Part shown: one piece after another, positions 22,193-34,565 of the stretch
Layout: each line of letters begins with the position of its first letter
Position numbering within the stretch: position 1 is the stretch's first letter
Assembly (NCBI RefSeq): GCF_001411555.2
Contig: NC_049902.1
Span: 15,588,741-15,652,740 of the forward strand
DNA length: 64,000 nt
Direction of reading: 5' to 3'
Origin: Juglans regia
Lineage: Eukaryota > Streptophyta > Magnoliopsida > Fagales > Juglandaceae
Translations under genes and position numbers: made by a program
The notes under the pieces: model-generated
Told to the model about the DNA's origin: nothing
The model's input: the letters and a program-made list of their open reading frames with translations, nothing else
Databases searched by the model: none

Positions 22193-25100
22193 TGTAACGC
22201 CCATCCTTATGGTGGGACTTTTTATAAAATGATTTTAGAAAGGATGACGGGAATTACAGTTCGATTTAAAACTTTTCTCTTCCATACCCAGAGTGCAAGA
22301 CGCTACATTACAAAATAAAATGTGCTCTGAGAATAAAAGAGGTTTACTACGGAAAACATTGATTGAGATAAAAAGGCCTGTCATACAGTTAAAACTCTCA
22401 TACCTAGACTTATGTGCTCTTCCTTTTAGGCCGTGTCCGTCCTGACACGAACTGCTCATTCATCCTGTGGAGGGAGGGGCATACATAAAAACTAAAATGA
22501 GTCGATAACTTGTAAGCATTACTTCATAAAAAAAATAATATAATAGCATAGGTTTTCATTCATGCATTCATCATTTCATATATACTATACGTACATGCAT
22601 ATGTGCCTTCGTTCAAAAAGGTCACTGGATGGGATTTGTCTTTAAAAATGGGCTTTCTTTTCGTAAAACATTTCTCCCGTCAGTGCTTTCTTTTCTTAAA
22701 GAAGGCGATGCATTCATACATTTATACATTCTTTCTAATCACTTTCATTGGCTGGTACACACTGTTGCACCCCATGTGTTGGGGTTAGCAGTCTTTTAGA
22801 CCCGGACTCTGCCCATGGCCACGGGTTGGGAATCCATTTTCCATCAGGGGGCAACACTGGATGCAATACCAGTACAACTTACCCCGCATTGCAATCTGCC
22901 CAGTCCTTTGGTACCCTTTCCATTCATTCATATGGCCATTAGGTATTTTCATGCATTAAACGTTCATTTCATTCAGTCCTTTCATTTCAATCCTTTCTTT
23001 CAGTTCATTCCAGCTCTTTCTTTTCATTTAACAGTTCGTTCATGGAAAAACGTCATTTAAAAGCAAGAGCGTGGATATCATCTTTCATGGCATCCATAAA
23101 ACATCAGTTCATGGCATCCTTAAAACATCAGTTTATAGGGACATTTAAAACACTTTCTCCGCGTCGTTCAAAGCATCGCTCAAAGCTCGAGGCATAAGCC
23201 TCAACAACAATTTTCTCAAAAATTACATACAATAGGTACTGCGTATAGTCATCTATTCACATGCATACAATTAATACTTTGGGTGCGTAAAAAGGGGCTG
23301 CAAAGAAGGGCCGTACATAAGTATACCTTTGAACACTTAGCAGGCTTTAGTAAAACACGTGTCCTTTCGTAAGGCATCGTAAAGGAAAAGCATTTCATTT
23401 TCTTTCGTATATTTTAGAAAACTCTAGAAGAGTATGAACTTAATACTTACCTAGACTCCATGCTACTTTCATATCATGCAGTCCATTCATGTGCGTGTCA
23501 GATGTCAACCTACATGCATACACATAACCTTGACGTCATTCTCTATCTAGTGCATAAGCAACTTAAACTAGAAATAGAGTTACACTGAACACTCTCCTTC
23601 TATAACGTGCTCTTACGTGCCCTTTACTATGTTGAACCCTTCAGGAACCACTTACGGTCACTACCTCTTCCAAACTGCCTTACCACTAGAATGAATCCAT
23701 GATTCACCATAGGATTAAGACACTAAGACCTTCATCTTACTCTTCCTACTGACCACATTCCGATGCATGATTCCGGCTGACGGAGTCATGCTTCTCAATC
23801 CTAGACAATACATCCGTCACTGCCTGCATGCATCTTGGCTCACTAAATCCTCATTCCCATCCATACACGCCACACAGCTTTAAGCCAACTCTGAGGCTTA
23901 AGCACCATGTAACCATGCTTAGGACAGATTACCCATCACCTATGGTGAATCCATCCGGCACATGTCTCTAACCAGATTACACACATACCTTACCCCTTTA
24001 TCACCTAAAACCAACATATAATCCGTTGATCACATGCTCGTAGGGACAAGTGCCATACTCCGATACTAACCTTCTCTTAACCCGGCTAACATGACTCTTC
24101 ATGCTACCCGTCCTTCTTGACAGTTCATCCCAACACTTGACATGACAAGACTTCATTCACAACTACGCCTTACGTAACGTCATATAGCTCAAGACTACTC
24201 CCAAGCTACACCGTGACCTTGTCACGTCACCTGACATCCTGCTACGCCATTTCTACACCAACTTCTAACTCATCATGAGTACGGTCCCTCACGTACTCCT
24301 GACACATCGTGACATCACGTCACGTTCCTGCTACGCCATTCTTACACTAACTCCTCACCCATCACAAGCACGACTCCTGGTTTAACCATGCCACTTCGTG
24401 ACATGGCCCCGTCATGCTTCCACTGCACACTCTTACACTTGTTCTGTCACTTCGCACATACTCCCAACCATAAGTCAACTAAATGGTGACACCTGTCACC
24501 TCAAACTATAGGCCACATCGCAAGTACTTTGGGACACTGTTCCATAGTTTCAGACACTACTCACCATGCTCTAATCCCATCAACTATGCAGCCATCCTTG
24601 TCTTCATGACACGCCACACGGTGTATCGATGCACCTCATGGAGTACACCCCGCGTGTACTCCCTTCACACAGCTACACCACATCACCACTACGACATACA
24701 CACCATACGGTGCGTCACTCCACCACATGGAGTACACTCCACGTGTACTCCCTTCCCACACTACACCACATCACTACTACAACACACACTTCACACCCAC
24801 ACTTCATAGCATAGTCCACAACACGTCATAGCACACTAATACATATATGCCCAACACTTCACTACACAACGAACTCCACAATTACTAACAGCACAGTTCA
24901 CCACCAAACCAACCAACTAACATAAATAACGACGGATAGAGGGTTATACCATGTGTTGCTCGCTGTCTGGCATGGCCAGTGGCGTTGGAAGCCACTAGCT
25001 TGGGCGGTAGCAATCACTATCGTGACCTTACAACGAGACTATCTCGGGGATCGAATCTAGGATTCTAGTGGGTGGATCTGGGCTATCCGAGGGTGGCCGA

Positions 25101-26490
25101 TATGGTGGGAGTTCGTGGGTGGCGGCTGAGGCCGTGTACAGTGGTTGTCCACCATGCAAAGTGGTGGTTTGGGCTTAGGGCTAGGCTAGGGGAGGCCAAG
25201 GGAGGCTGAGGGTGGTCTCATGGTGGCTGGGGTGGCGGAACATGATGGAGCCTTGGCTTTCCAAAGGGAACTCGTGTGTCTCAAAGCATGGAAATGGATG
25301 GGGAGCTTGGCTTGTCGTGGCTAGCCATGGGAGGGTTGAGGGAGGTGCGGTGGAGTTGGGGTGCCGCCACTGTGGCTGGAGGCGGTGAATTTAGGCCAAA
25401 TGGGTGGAACCCGTGTGCTAGAGAGTGACGGGGTGTGCAATTGAGGGAGGCCAAGGGGCTTCGTGTGGAGTTAGGGGAAGGGAGGAGGGAGGCCAGTGGT
25501 GGTGCTTGGTGGTGGCCATGGCTAACGACGGTGGCATTAGGGCCGTCGATGGTGGTGAAACCCGTGTGAAACCCATTTATGGGTTGTGTGCGTGTGTGCG
25601 ATGGAGAGGGAGAGGGAGAGGGAGGTTCATGGTGGCTAGGTTTGAGAGAGGTGGTTGTCGGTGTGAGGTGGTGGAGGTGCGGTGGCCTGGGTAGCCACGT
25701 ACGGCTGTGCTAGGAGTTGTGCACAGTGAAGCCGTGTGTGAGGGGCTACATGCATGCGATGAAGAAGGTGGCAGGGAGATGGAGGCTGGGTTGGATTGTG
25801 GGAGCTCGCCGGCGTGAGAGGTTGCAGATGGTGGTGGCGGTGAGGCCAGGAGGGGACTTGCGACGTACGCATGAGGGTGAGGGAAGAGAGAGAGAGGGAA
25901 GGGAAAAGTCAGGAAGAAAGAGAAAGGGCTTGGTTATTTAATCCAAACCCTTCATCTTGGGATCTACAAGATGATCTAACGGTGGGGAATTAAAACACTG
26001 ATTTAAAATGCGTAAACATTAACTTAATTAAAAGTACTGAGAGGAATTAAGATAGAATACTATTTAAACTAAACTTTTGTTTATAAAATAATATTCCTTC
26101 ATCATTAGCAAAATGATGAAGTCTTATTTAATATATTCAAAAGAATAAAACCATTTAATTAATTAGAGCTTTCAACATAATTTAAATCTCATAATATTTT
26201 AAATAGATGAAATCATTTTAATAAATGATATTAAAATGATTTCCTACAATCATAATATTTTTTGAGCTCTTCAAAAATATTATAATTGTTTTATTTAAAA
26301 TAAATTTTGGTTCAATAACATTGGAAATACCCCATATAAATATTTTCTGGGCATTTAAAATATTCGAAGGCTTTAAAACACTAGCTTACTTTAGAAATCA
26401 CATAATATCTTTAGAAAAACACGCCATCGAGATTCAACACGCATAACGAGACTCGTGACCAATAGAGACAGAAAGGGGCGGTTTGTTACA
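22193..26490 (-). mobile_element. 4.3-kb LTR of a Ty3/gypsy-like element, 5' LTR on the - strand
   Basis: Bounded by TGTAACGCCCATCC at 22193 and GGCGGTTTGTTACA at 26490. The adjoining PBS identifies it as a 5' LTR read on -. It is inserted in LTR-A module a: 26491 continues copy 3. The flanks are cacta and gaaaa, so there is no TSD, as expected if the other half of the element is gone. It contains T/C-rich stretches, a GC-rich GGT-rich part (about 24950-25900) and a duplicated hairpin unit (24600-24780). A taaata box lies around 25935 on -, upstream of a pyrimidine-rich leader. No gag or pol. Frames at 24483-24809, 25425-25694 and 25636-25941 lack any domain. Confidence 0.75.
24618..24780. 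repeat. Two 89-bp units, each with a perfect 9-bp hairpin
   Basis: Arms GGAGTACAC and GTGTACTCC occur at 24640-24662 (loop cccgc) and again at 24729-24751 (loop tccac). The spacing is 89 bp. The surrounding unit (acggtg, catgg, acaccacatcac) is duplicated with divergence, but both stems are perfect. Confidence 0.75.
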
Positions 26491-27860
26491 GAAAATACTT
26501 ACAATGGGTCGAAATTCTCCACTAAAAAAGTCCCAGAAATATGCTCGAGAGAGCTCTTTTGAATTTCTCTCTAAGAACGGGGTGAAAAAGTGATGAAAGT
26601 TAGTGAAATATGTCTTGCACGACTTTAGACTTCTGGAGGGGGAAGTTATGGGCTTGAATGACTCTTGATTGGAGTTGACTATGTGACATAAAGTGGAGAA
26701 TAGAGAGGAGCAAGGACTGCTTGCAGTAGCTGTGAGATATGGAGGTTGATGGGGTGGATCTCTCCTTCGCATCAAGGTACTATTGGGAGCAGCCAATGGT
26801 AGTGGATGGTCTACCATGTGGGGGAGGAAACTTCTTCAAGATGCTTTGCCAAGGTGGCCAAATTCATGGGCCTTGATGGCCTCAACCAAGTGGGCTTCAA
26901 TTTGGGGTTTAAAGGGAATTTGGTTAGGGTTTGAGATGCTATCATGTCCAAATCCAATTTTTCTTGGCCCAATCAAATTTCCTTGGTTTAAAAGGTTGGA
27001 TAATGATGTCATAACAAGGGTTTGATTAATTAATCGCATGTGAAAGTGATTTAATCAAGTGATTAAATGCAATTCTAGAAATTGGATTAAAAAGGGTTTG
27101 GAGAACAACTTTAGGGTTTGGTAAACCGTTTAGGGTTTCAGTTTCAACCAAGCTTTTCGGGTCTCAATTGGATTCCAACCATTTAGGATTTTGCTAGGAC
27201 TGAAACCCTCTTTGGTCAGGCACAATTTTGTTGATTAGATGAAATAAAATTTTGCTTAGGTGGCATGATCTCACACCTTGATTTCCTTCACAAATCTATC
27301 TAATGGTTCCTCATGGTGCCAAGTGTCTAATACTATTCACTATGTGTGGCTAAGATCTTTCCAAGTGTCCAAATAAAACTTCTCTAACCTAATTTGGACA
27401 TTTCACACTATGATTTTGAAAACACTACACTATGTGTGCTTATCGAGGTTACTATTCACTCCAAAGAAATGCATAATAAAATTAGTATTGAAAAATCCTA
27501 AATATTCATATTAACATAGAGTGAAAATCGTTTACCGAAATTCAACTCCGAAGTGCCCCTAAAAATAATTTCACAATTCCGAAAAGGCATTTCATCTAGA
27601 ATTATGAAAATGAGCTATTACGCCCTAAAATCCTAAATTATCAACTGAGTCTAATGGCGTATACCAAAACACATTCTGACACTTCTAACTACCTCAAATA
27701 ATTAAACTCATATTTCTAGCACCATAGTAAGTGATAACACTGACTATGTTGACTGACTAAAACCTATGCGATTGGTCGATTCATAAAAATTTATGGGGTT
27801 TTTATAAGGTTCCTAATGTCAATAGAAATTCCACCAATAAATTTCTAGCGGGCTGTTACA
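26491..27860 (-). repeat. LTR-A copy 3, terminal part of module a
   Basis: Matches 11780-13144 of copy 2 and ends GCGGGCTGTTACA at 27860, followed by the gtaat target duplicate. Its first 450 bp also match 15615-16064, so module a is represented twice within copy 3. Confidence 0.85.
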
Positions 27861-27865
27861 GTAAT

Positions 27866-28160
27866 TATGGAGCCAGATCTCCGTTGTTTTGAGATTACAG
27901 TCTTCTAAGATCTGTGCTGTAATCATGGATGTTTATTTTGTTAAGTATGCATGGATTATGTTTTAACTATTTGGAATATTATAAGTTTGGTATATAGTAT
28001 TGCTTAAGAAAAAAATTATCCACTGCGAATATTGCATAATGCTAGATGCAAGTTAGGAACATTGCATCTTATATGTCATGAAAGGGGGTAAGTAACCTTG
28101 TGTTGCATGTCCCGACACTTCGGTTGTCCGTCCAATCCCAAGCAGAATCCGGGGGCGTCA
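27866..28160 (+). mobile_element. LTR-A copy 1, right end (module g)
   Basis: Continues copy 1 after the nested insert: 'tatggagccag' directly extends 'ttggcaatgtaat' at 7211-7223. It ends with CCGGGGGCGTCA at 28160, equivalent to the terminus at 61768 but with the last CA altered or lost (aaaca follows). Confidence 0.8.
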
Positions 28161-28963
28161 AACATAGTAACTGCAAGTAATTGACCTGGCTCCTATCACC
28201 TAAAAAATAGCCAGGGACACGAGCTAACCCACCCTTGGACTGTCGAACACTTGAAGAAGTACTATGTGTAGAAGTATAAGGCATCACTCTCTACGAACAA
28301 CTATGAATGAATGAGAACGCCTGGATGTTCATCTTAAATCTCTTATTGTCTAAGAACTAAGCCGAACCCCCCCTAACGAAGCCGAGTCCTTAGACTCGGA
28401 AGAAGACAGGTCCCTTGACCCACTGCGGGGTAAGGTCCCAAGTCTCCAGACTGGATACCGACCCCCCATCCAACTAAGCCGAGTCCTTACACTCACAAGA
28501 AGATGGGTCCCTTGACTCGTTGCGAGTTACGGTCCCAAGTCCCCTAACTGGGTATCGACCCCTGGTGCAACTAAGCCGAGTCCTTACACTTGCAAGAAGA
28601 TGAATCCCTTGACTCGCTAAGTCGAATCCTTACACTCGCAAGAAGACGGGTCCCTTGACTCACTACGGGGTAAGGTCCTAAGTACGTGGACTTGGTACAG
28701 ACCCATCGTCCAACTAAGCCGAGTCTTCACGCTCACAAGTAGACGGGTCCTTACACTCAATGCTTCGCAACTAAAGAATGGTAAGGTAATTGGCAGGCAT
28801 AAACAGTTAGAAGAAGCACGTTTACAAAAGAAGATACAACTTCATTTCATTTCATTAATGAGATACAAATTTTACAAAAGGAGAAGCATAGAGGATGTTG
28901 TATAAAAGCCCTACACAAAAAAAGAAAGGGGCAGAGTAAGGCAACGAATAGAACCCAGGACCA
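28161..28963. repeat. Tat noncoding region with about 97-bp tandem repeats
   Basis: Between 28350 and 28760 about four units recur. Each has ctaagccgagtccttacact, then caagaagacgggtccc, ttgactcg, a ggtcccaagt step and a variable end. One unit is short (near 28600). Tandem repeats between pol and the 3' LTR are common in the Tat/Ogre group. 28161-28340 and 28770-28963 show nothing recognisable apart from an A-rich stretch near 28860-28930. Confidence 0.75.
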
Positions 28964-29158
28964 TTACTGAGGAGGAGGAGGTGGGGGAACACCCGCGAGG
29001 TAGGGAGGAAACCCCGGCTTCCCGAATTTCTTAATGTAAGCTTGCACCTCGGCGTTTGGGGGAAGGGAAGTCAGGTCCAGAGCACATATGTCCAACCCAG
29101 GGTTCTGAAGCAGGTGTCTGTGCATCCGTTTAGGACCTTCCTGGTAACTATAAGACTA

Positions 29159-29620
29159 GGCAGCATCCCAGATAGCATTGGTATTCGCAATCCAAGACTA
29201 GATCTCCTCAGCACGCAATCCCGATAACTGTAAGCCTATTCTGATTGCCATTAAGTCTCCTCGCTTACCAAGAGGAGCGATTATTCTCTTTGCTTCCTGC
29301 GGTACAAGGCTCTTCGCCTATCGAGAGGTAAGTCTTCTCACATTTGGGTGAGAGAAATCTCTTTGCTGCACACGGGATAAGGCTTCTCACCCAAATCTCA
29401 TTGGCTCTATTCGGATCTCACTGCCTCTCATCGATCTGGATCCGTAGTCTCTTCTTTTGTACCAAAATGCTCTACTTTTGCACTAAACATTCTCATTCCT
29501 TCAAATCCAAGAAAATAAATAAAAATATATAGAAATAAAATAAAATCAATAGAATTGAAGGGAAAATGATATTTTTCATAAATAAAAAGTGATAAAAATA
29601 CATAAAAATAACACTTATCA
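29159..29620 (-). mobile_element. 462-bp insertion in the antisense ORF
   Basis: On - it begins TGATAAGTGTTATTTTTATG at 29620. It is flanked by gactc (29621-29625) and gacta (29154-29158), an imperfect 5-bp duplication. Removing it with one target copy restores the frame as ESESYSYQEG. It looks LTR-like at its start, but its other end does not read CA, so the class is uncertain. The frame 29428-29748 mixes insert and host sequence. Confidence 0.6.
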
Positions 29621-29711
29621 GACTCCGACTCTTGGTTATGCTCCTTTAAGAGCACCACCTCGTTGATCAGCTCTTTGCGCTTGACCTTAAGACCCTTGAT
29701 CCTTCGGGCCA

Positions 29712-31043
29712 TGATTAAACCCAAAGAATAATGTGGTAGTTGTAACACAGCTTTAGGGTGTCGATTCCACAGAGAGATAAATTAAAAGAATAGTAGAATG
29801 AACAAAGAAACTAAAGAAAAATGTTAAATGATTAATGGAGAACAAAGATTATTTTAAATGCAATTAAAGTAAAGCAAAGTGACTAATGGAAAAAGTACTC
29901 AAATTTGACAAGCAGTAAAGCGTCAGGAATCCCTTGCACAAATCTAGTATTTTAATTATTCTTAATTCATTGAATAACTCTATTGGGAACTCAATTCTCA
30001 AAATTCTCAATCGGAAAGTATAGATTTATAAACCAAGATTAAACCAAATGTAACCATATGAAAAATTATACACCACTTTTAAAATACGTAAATTATTATC
30101 ACTATTGAGAAAATCCAACAACGACAATATACTCAGGAAGCAATATTGCAGCAAAGAATTAAATCAATATAGATAAATAATTGATCCAAATATAATCAAA
30201 GAGCTAATTCATTCAATAGAAAAAGCATGACTGAATCCATAAACAGAATAAATTCTATGATTATTCAGAAAAGAAAACATCAACAATGAATTGAGAATGA
30301 TAAAACGAAAGAGTTTTAGTAATTGAAAATCAAATACAAAAATCAAAAATAAATTAAAAATACCATCTAATGTGCAAGTTCATCCCTAGCCCTACTTGAA
30401 AATTTAGTTACCCATAAATATAATGGACAACAAAAATCTCAAGAGAAAAATAGAGCAAACAACGGCCATAGAAATTAATTTCAGATCTTCCTCCTTCAAA
30501 CTTAGTCGTCTCGCCCCTTCTGAGCTCCCCAATTTCATGCTAATGATATGCTTAAATAGGGTAGGAAAGAAACCCTAATGTCCTCATATTCCTGCACACA
30601 AAATCGTCTAAATTTTAGAACTCAACTTGGCAGCCGCGTACGCATTTCAGGAGTTCGAATTTGGAAATCCTTATTAGAGACATTTTTGTAGCCCTTTAAG
30701 ATAGCTTTCCAACACATTAGGGTTTCTTTCCTACCCTATCGCATTTTGGACTCTAATCCGAATTACTTTCAAACCCCATCATTATCCTTATTTGAAGAGT
30801 CATACACTCGTTGAAAGTTCTTAGGTTGTTCCAACGTCTTGCCCGCTTGAAAGTCCTTTGAATTTGAATGGGTTTGGACTTGCTCTTTTATAAACTTTGA
30901 AATTAAATAAAAATCTGTTCAAGAGTATCTCAAAATAAATAGAAACTCAATTCAAGAATACACATTAATTCCAATGATTTCTATTAACATTTTAGCATTT
31001 TAGTTCAATAATAGGGTATTTAGAGTGCACTTTCGTACACTCA
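29712..31043 (-). repeat. 3' LTR of the Athila-like element
   Basis: On - it starts TGAGTGTACGAAAGTGCACT at 31043 and ends GGGTTTAATCA at 29712. It aligns with 35860-37246, with scattered substitutions and a replaced segment near 30700-30740. Confidence 0.9.
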
Positions 31044-32779
31044 TCACGCCCCCCAACTTGCTTAATGCTAGTCCCTAGCAATTTCTATGCTAAAGAGATG
31101 AAAGAGATGAGAATACTAAAGTAGGCCGCCATGAAAGAGATGAGAATCACTAAAGTAGGCCACCAATTCACATTTTCCATATTCACAAATCAAAAACAAA
31201 TTAAGGAATCCAATGACCCATCAAGATCAATCCACTTATAGTAATTCACAGAGTGTATGTGTGTTCTCCAAGCTATAACCATCTTACCACTAACCTTGAC
31301 ACATGCAACATCAAGAACGTCTCAAGCAAAAAGTTCAACTCCATAACTCACGGGTATAATAGTGTTTCGTGTAAGGGCTCTCTCTATGGAGTTGACAATT
31401 GGTATACACACAATCACATAGAGATTTAGGTAATTATGAACAAGCAACAAGCAAGCATTTATCTTATGATAGGAACATTAACAAATGAGAATTCAACCAT
31501 TCTTTCTAAAAGCTTACTTAGGATCAAAATGGTCAACACAAAAGGTTGTAACGTGGCTTAGGTTCGGGGTTATATTAAAAAAATGAAAAATGATTCAAAA
31601 AATTCCAAGTACATACAAAGGAAATCTTATAAAATATCTCAGTAGACCACACTTATCACTTGATGTACTCTCCAACTTTTCAGATCATCGAATAATGCCT
31701 CTTTTTCCTTTTCTTTTCCTTTTTCATTTTTTTTTTTATAATTTGGTGAACAATTATGTCACTCTGGGATTTTGCTATTTCAACCCAGCCTTAGTATTTT
31801 TGCCTTTGAAGCTCACTCACTTGAACACCTTGCAACTCATGTTCTTCCCTTTTCTCTCACTCTCCTTTTTTTTTTATTCTGTGCAAAAAAATAAGAATTC
31901 CACATCTAATACACACTTGGAAGTAATAAGGGTAGGGAAAATAAGTGTGTAGGTTATACTTCAATGTGGAGAGGTAAGGATAATGTGGGCATATGAAAAG
32001 AAAAAGCTAAATGTGTTTATTGGCTCAAGGTTGGCTACTAGGGGTCTATGATGGAAAGGGTTAGCTTGAAAGGCTCAAACGTTGATCCTAAGTTGACGTT
32101 CGTCATATCCCAAGTATATCCACCATCTTACCACAAACTATGTAATGATATTATCACAAAAAGTGTCCAATTCAACAGATCAATACACGCTTAGTACAAT
32201 TTACTGCATTTGTAGGCTCTCAATCCTCTCCAAAACTCACATAAATACTTAAGCAAAAGAGTTCTCTAGCTACATGTGTCAAACCACGATCTTACCACAA
32301 ACCTTGGATGAGTGCATTAGAGGTTCTGTGAATGCCTTAGCAAAAATGATTATGGTCGGTTTGTTGAATTCACAAATATGGCTATGAATGAGAATGAGTA
32401 CACATGTGAAAAGAATGCATGTGTGATACAAAATTAAAAAAATTTGACACATGAAAATATGCCACAGAGTTCCAACAAGCATTTTAAATACTAAATTTGC
32501 ATCACCACCCCCCAACTTAAATGAAACATTATCCTCAATGTTTAAAAATCAAATTTGAAAGAGGAATAACTAAAAATAGTAGAATACACCTGATAAGTGA
32601 TGTGGGTAGCTCGCTAAGCACCAAAGATAGTAACCTGAAATGATAAAATGAAACTAACCTACAAACAAAAACAAAGAAAACAATAGCAAACAACAAGGAA
32701 AAGAAAGAAAATAAGAGAAAACAAAAATAAAAAAACAAACAAAACAAATAAAGAAAAACATACCTATGTGGTGTGGTCA
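31044..32779 (-). other. 3' noncoding part of the Athila-like element with polypurine tract
   Basis: No gene seen. On - it ends with AAGTTGGGGGGCG just before the 3' LTR (about 31047-31059), a good polypurine tract. A second G-rich tract, AAGTTGGGGGGTGGTG, lies at about 32503-32518. Frames 31590-31952, 32279-32515 and 32535-32780 have no domains. Confidence 0.75.
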
Positions 32780-33250
32780 ATGTTGATAGACCAGATCCAC
32801 AAGTGGAATGTCTTCCACTTCTAAAACTTGCCTATCAATTAATACTTTAAAGTGTTGACCATTTACTTTAAAGATCCGGCCATCCTCAGGATCCTCTATT
32901 TCTACCGCTCCATTTGTAAAGACATTATTCACTACAAAAGGGTCGGTCCACCTAGACCTAAGTTTTCATGGATGCATTTGAAGTCTAGAATCATATAAGA
33001 ACACTCAATCATTAGGCTTAAACGTCTTCCTACCAATATTTTTATCATGAGACGTTTTCGTTTTACTTATAGATTTTAGAGTTCTCATAAGTATTATTTC
33101 TCAACTCCTCTAACTTGATTGATTGAAATTTTCTAAACTTACCCTAATTCAATTTAGAAGAAATACTAACAGGGGAACTGTCACCTCGGTCGAGAAATGC
33201 ATGCTTAAGACCTGGGGGCAATGGCTTCAATTCCAATTTGGGATTATCCA
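32780..33250 (-). pseudogene. Deleted pol: pre-RT linker fused to integrase C-terminus
   Basis: 33250-33160 encodes 'PKLELKPLPPGLKHAFLD', the conserved step just before RT. From about 33120 the sequence is the integrase tail: KTKRLHDKNIG-like, FKPND, LYDSRLQMHP, SRWTDPF and 'GAVEIEDPEDGRIFKVNGQ' (GPY/F-type region), spread over two frames. Everything between, including RT, RNase H and the DDE core, is absent. The junction is near 33140. Confidence 0.82.
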
Positions 33251-33368
33251 TGCTTGAAGAAATTTGCTTTTTATTTTTTTTAGACAGCTCCTCAAATTTC
33301 AATTGCCAAATATGTGGGTCATAATCTTGAGGTTCATAAAAAATAGCACAAATATCAACAACATCAGA

Positions 33369-34500
33369 TTAATCATTCATAATATCAAATTCAGAATTAA
33401 CAAGAAAATATTCAGGGGAATCAGAATCATGAGTTGTGTGAACTCCCTTGTCTATGAGTTTGTCAATCATGTATGTTTGGTGGCACTCATTATCCTCCCT
33501 GGGCTGATTATTGATATAGAAAATGTTGACCTCCGTAGTTATGTTTCCAAAAGATAGTTTTATCAGCCCATTCCTGCAATTTATAAGTGCATTAGCCATA
33601 TCAAGGAAAGGTCTACCTAATATGAGAGGAATCTTAGAGTTCGAGTTTACAACCGACTGAGTATCCAAAATTAAAAAATTAACAGAGTAGTAAAACTTGT
33701 CAATTTGGATCAAAACATCCTCAACTATCCCTTTTGGTTTTTTAACTGAACGGTTAGCCAATTGAAGCACAACAGAAGTAGGCTTAATTTCACCCAAACT
33801 AAGCTGCAAATAAATGGAATAAGGCATCAAATTTACACTAGCTCCTAAATCTAGCAACACTTGCCCAAACTCATGATTCCCAATATTACATGCAATGGTT
33901 GGACAACCAGGATCCTTGCACTTAGAAGGAATTTGCTGCTCAATTAGAGCACTAACTTGCTCTATTAGAAATGTTGTCTTCTTAACATGGTGTTTCCTCT
34001 TAACTGTACACAAATCTTTGAGAACTTTTGCATAATTAGGAATTTGTTTAATAACATGCAAAAGAGGAATGGATCTTTACCTGCCTGAGGTTCTCCAAGA
34101 TTTCATTGCTAGAATCCAAAGTTCGCATACCAGATTTTAATGGTTGAGGAAATGGTACCTTAACTGGTCTCTTGATTACCTCGGCTTCTTTGGGCAACTC
34201 AGCACTATTCTTGCTTTGTTCCTCTTCAACATCCTCTGGCTTATCAGCTGTTGGGATGTGTGAGGACTTACCACTTCGTGTCACAATAGCATTGACCTCC
34301 TTCAAATTTCCTTTAGCCATATGTTGACCTTGGGGCATGGATTGAGCTTGAGAAGGGAACTTGTCACGCTCATTCACACTCAAGGAGCTCATCAATTTGG
34401 ACACTTGGCTCTTTATCTCCTTATTTTCTTCAACCACCTGCGTAATCAAATATTCAAACTTTTGGTTAGTCTTACCTTGTGCCTCAATAAAAGCATACAA
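33369..34500 (-). pseudogene. Gag-protease region, retropepsin-like
   Basis: 34500-34048 is a Lys/Glu-rich linker; its end, 'PFPQPLKSGMR', is a common pre-protease motif. 34061-33369 is the aspartic protease: LLDLGASVNLMPYSIYLQL has the DLGA active-site form seen in Athila relatives, followed by VLQLANRSVKKPKGIVEDVL and IPLILGRPFLDMANALIN (the conserved ILGRPFL). The two frames overlap by 14 nt in different phase, so a frameshift separates them. The domain looks otherwise complete. It would cleave the element polyprotein. Confidence 0.88.
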
Positions 34501-34565
34501 AGTGTCTTCTCAAGGACTCCTAGAAGATAAAGGTGCATGATATGATATAGGGGTTGTGCAGGTGG

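Larger units (their letters stand above)
7224..27860 (-). mobile_element. LTR-A copy 3 with nested insertions (TSD gtaat)
   Basis: Left end TGTGACACCCCCAGATTC at 7224, right end GGGCTGTTACA at 27860. The target gtaat is duplicated at 7219-7223 and 27861-27865. Removing the insert restores the g module of copy 1, as comparison with the inverted g module around 8660-8690 shows. Its own sequence is 7224-8382, 13145-16064 and 26491-27860. About 450 bp of module a is present twice (15615-16064 and 26491-26945). This fits a former two-LTR element whose middle was deleted and replaced by the LINE/LTR block, better than a single LTR. That reading is inference. Confidence 0.85.

Noticed and set aside
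25425..25941. Gly/Arg-rich frames in a GC-rich part of the 22193-26490 LTR
   Set aside because: Low-complexity ggtggt sequence, open on both strands, no domain.
28350..28760. rRNA or tRNA-like repeats in the 97-bp units
   Set aside because: No cloverleaf, A/B box or rRNA landmark; consistent with Tat noncoding tandem repeats.
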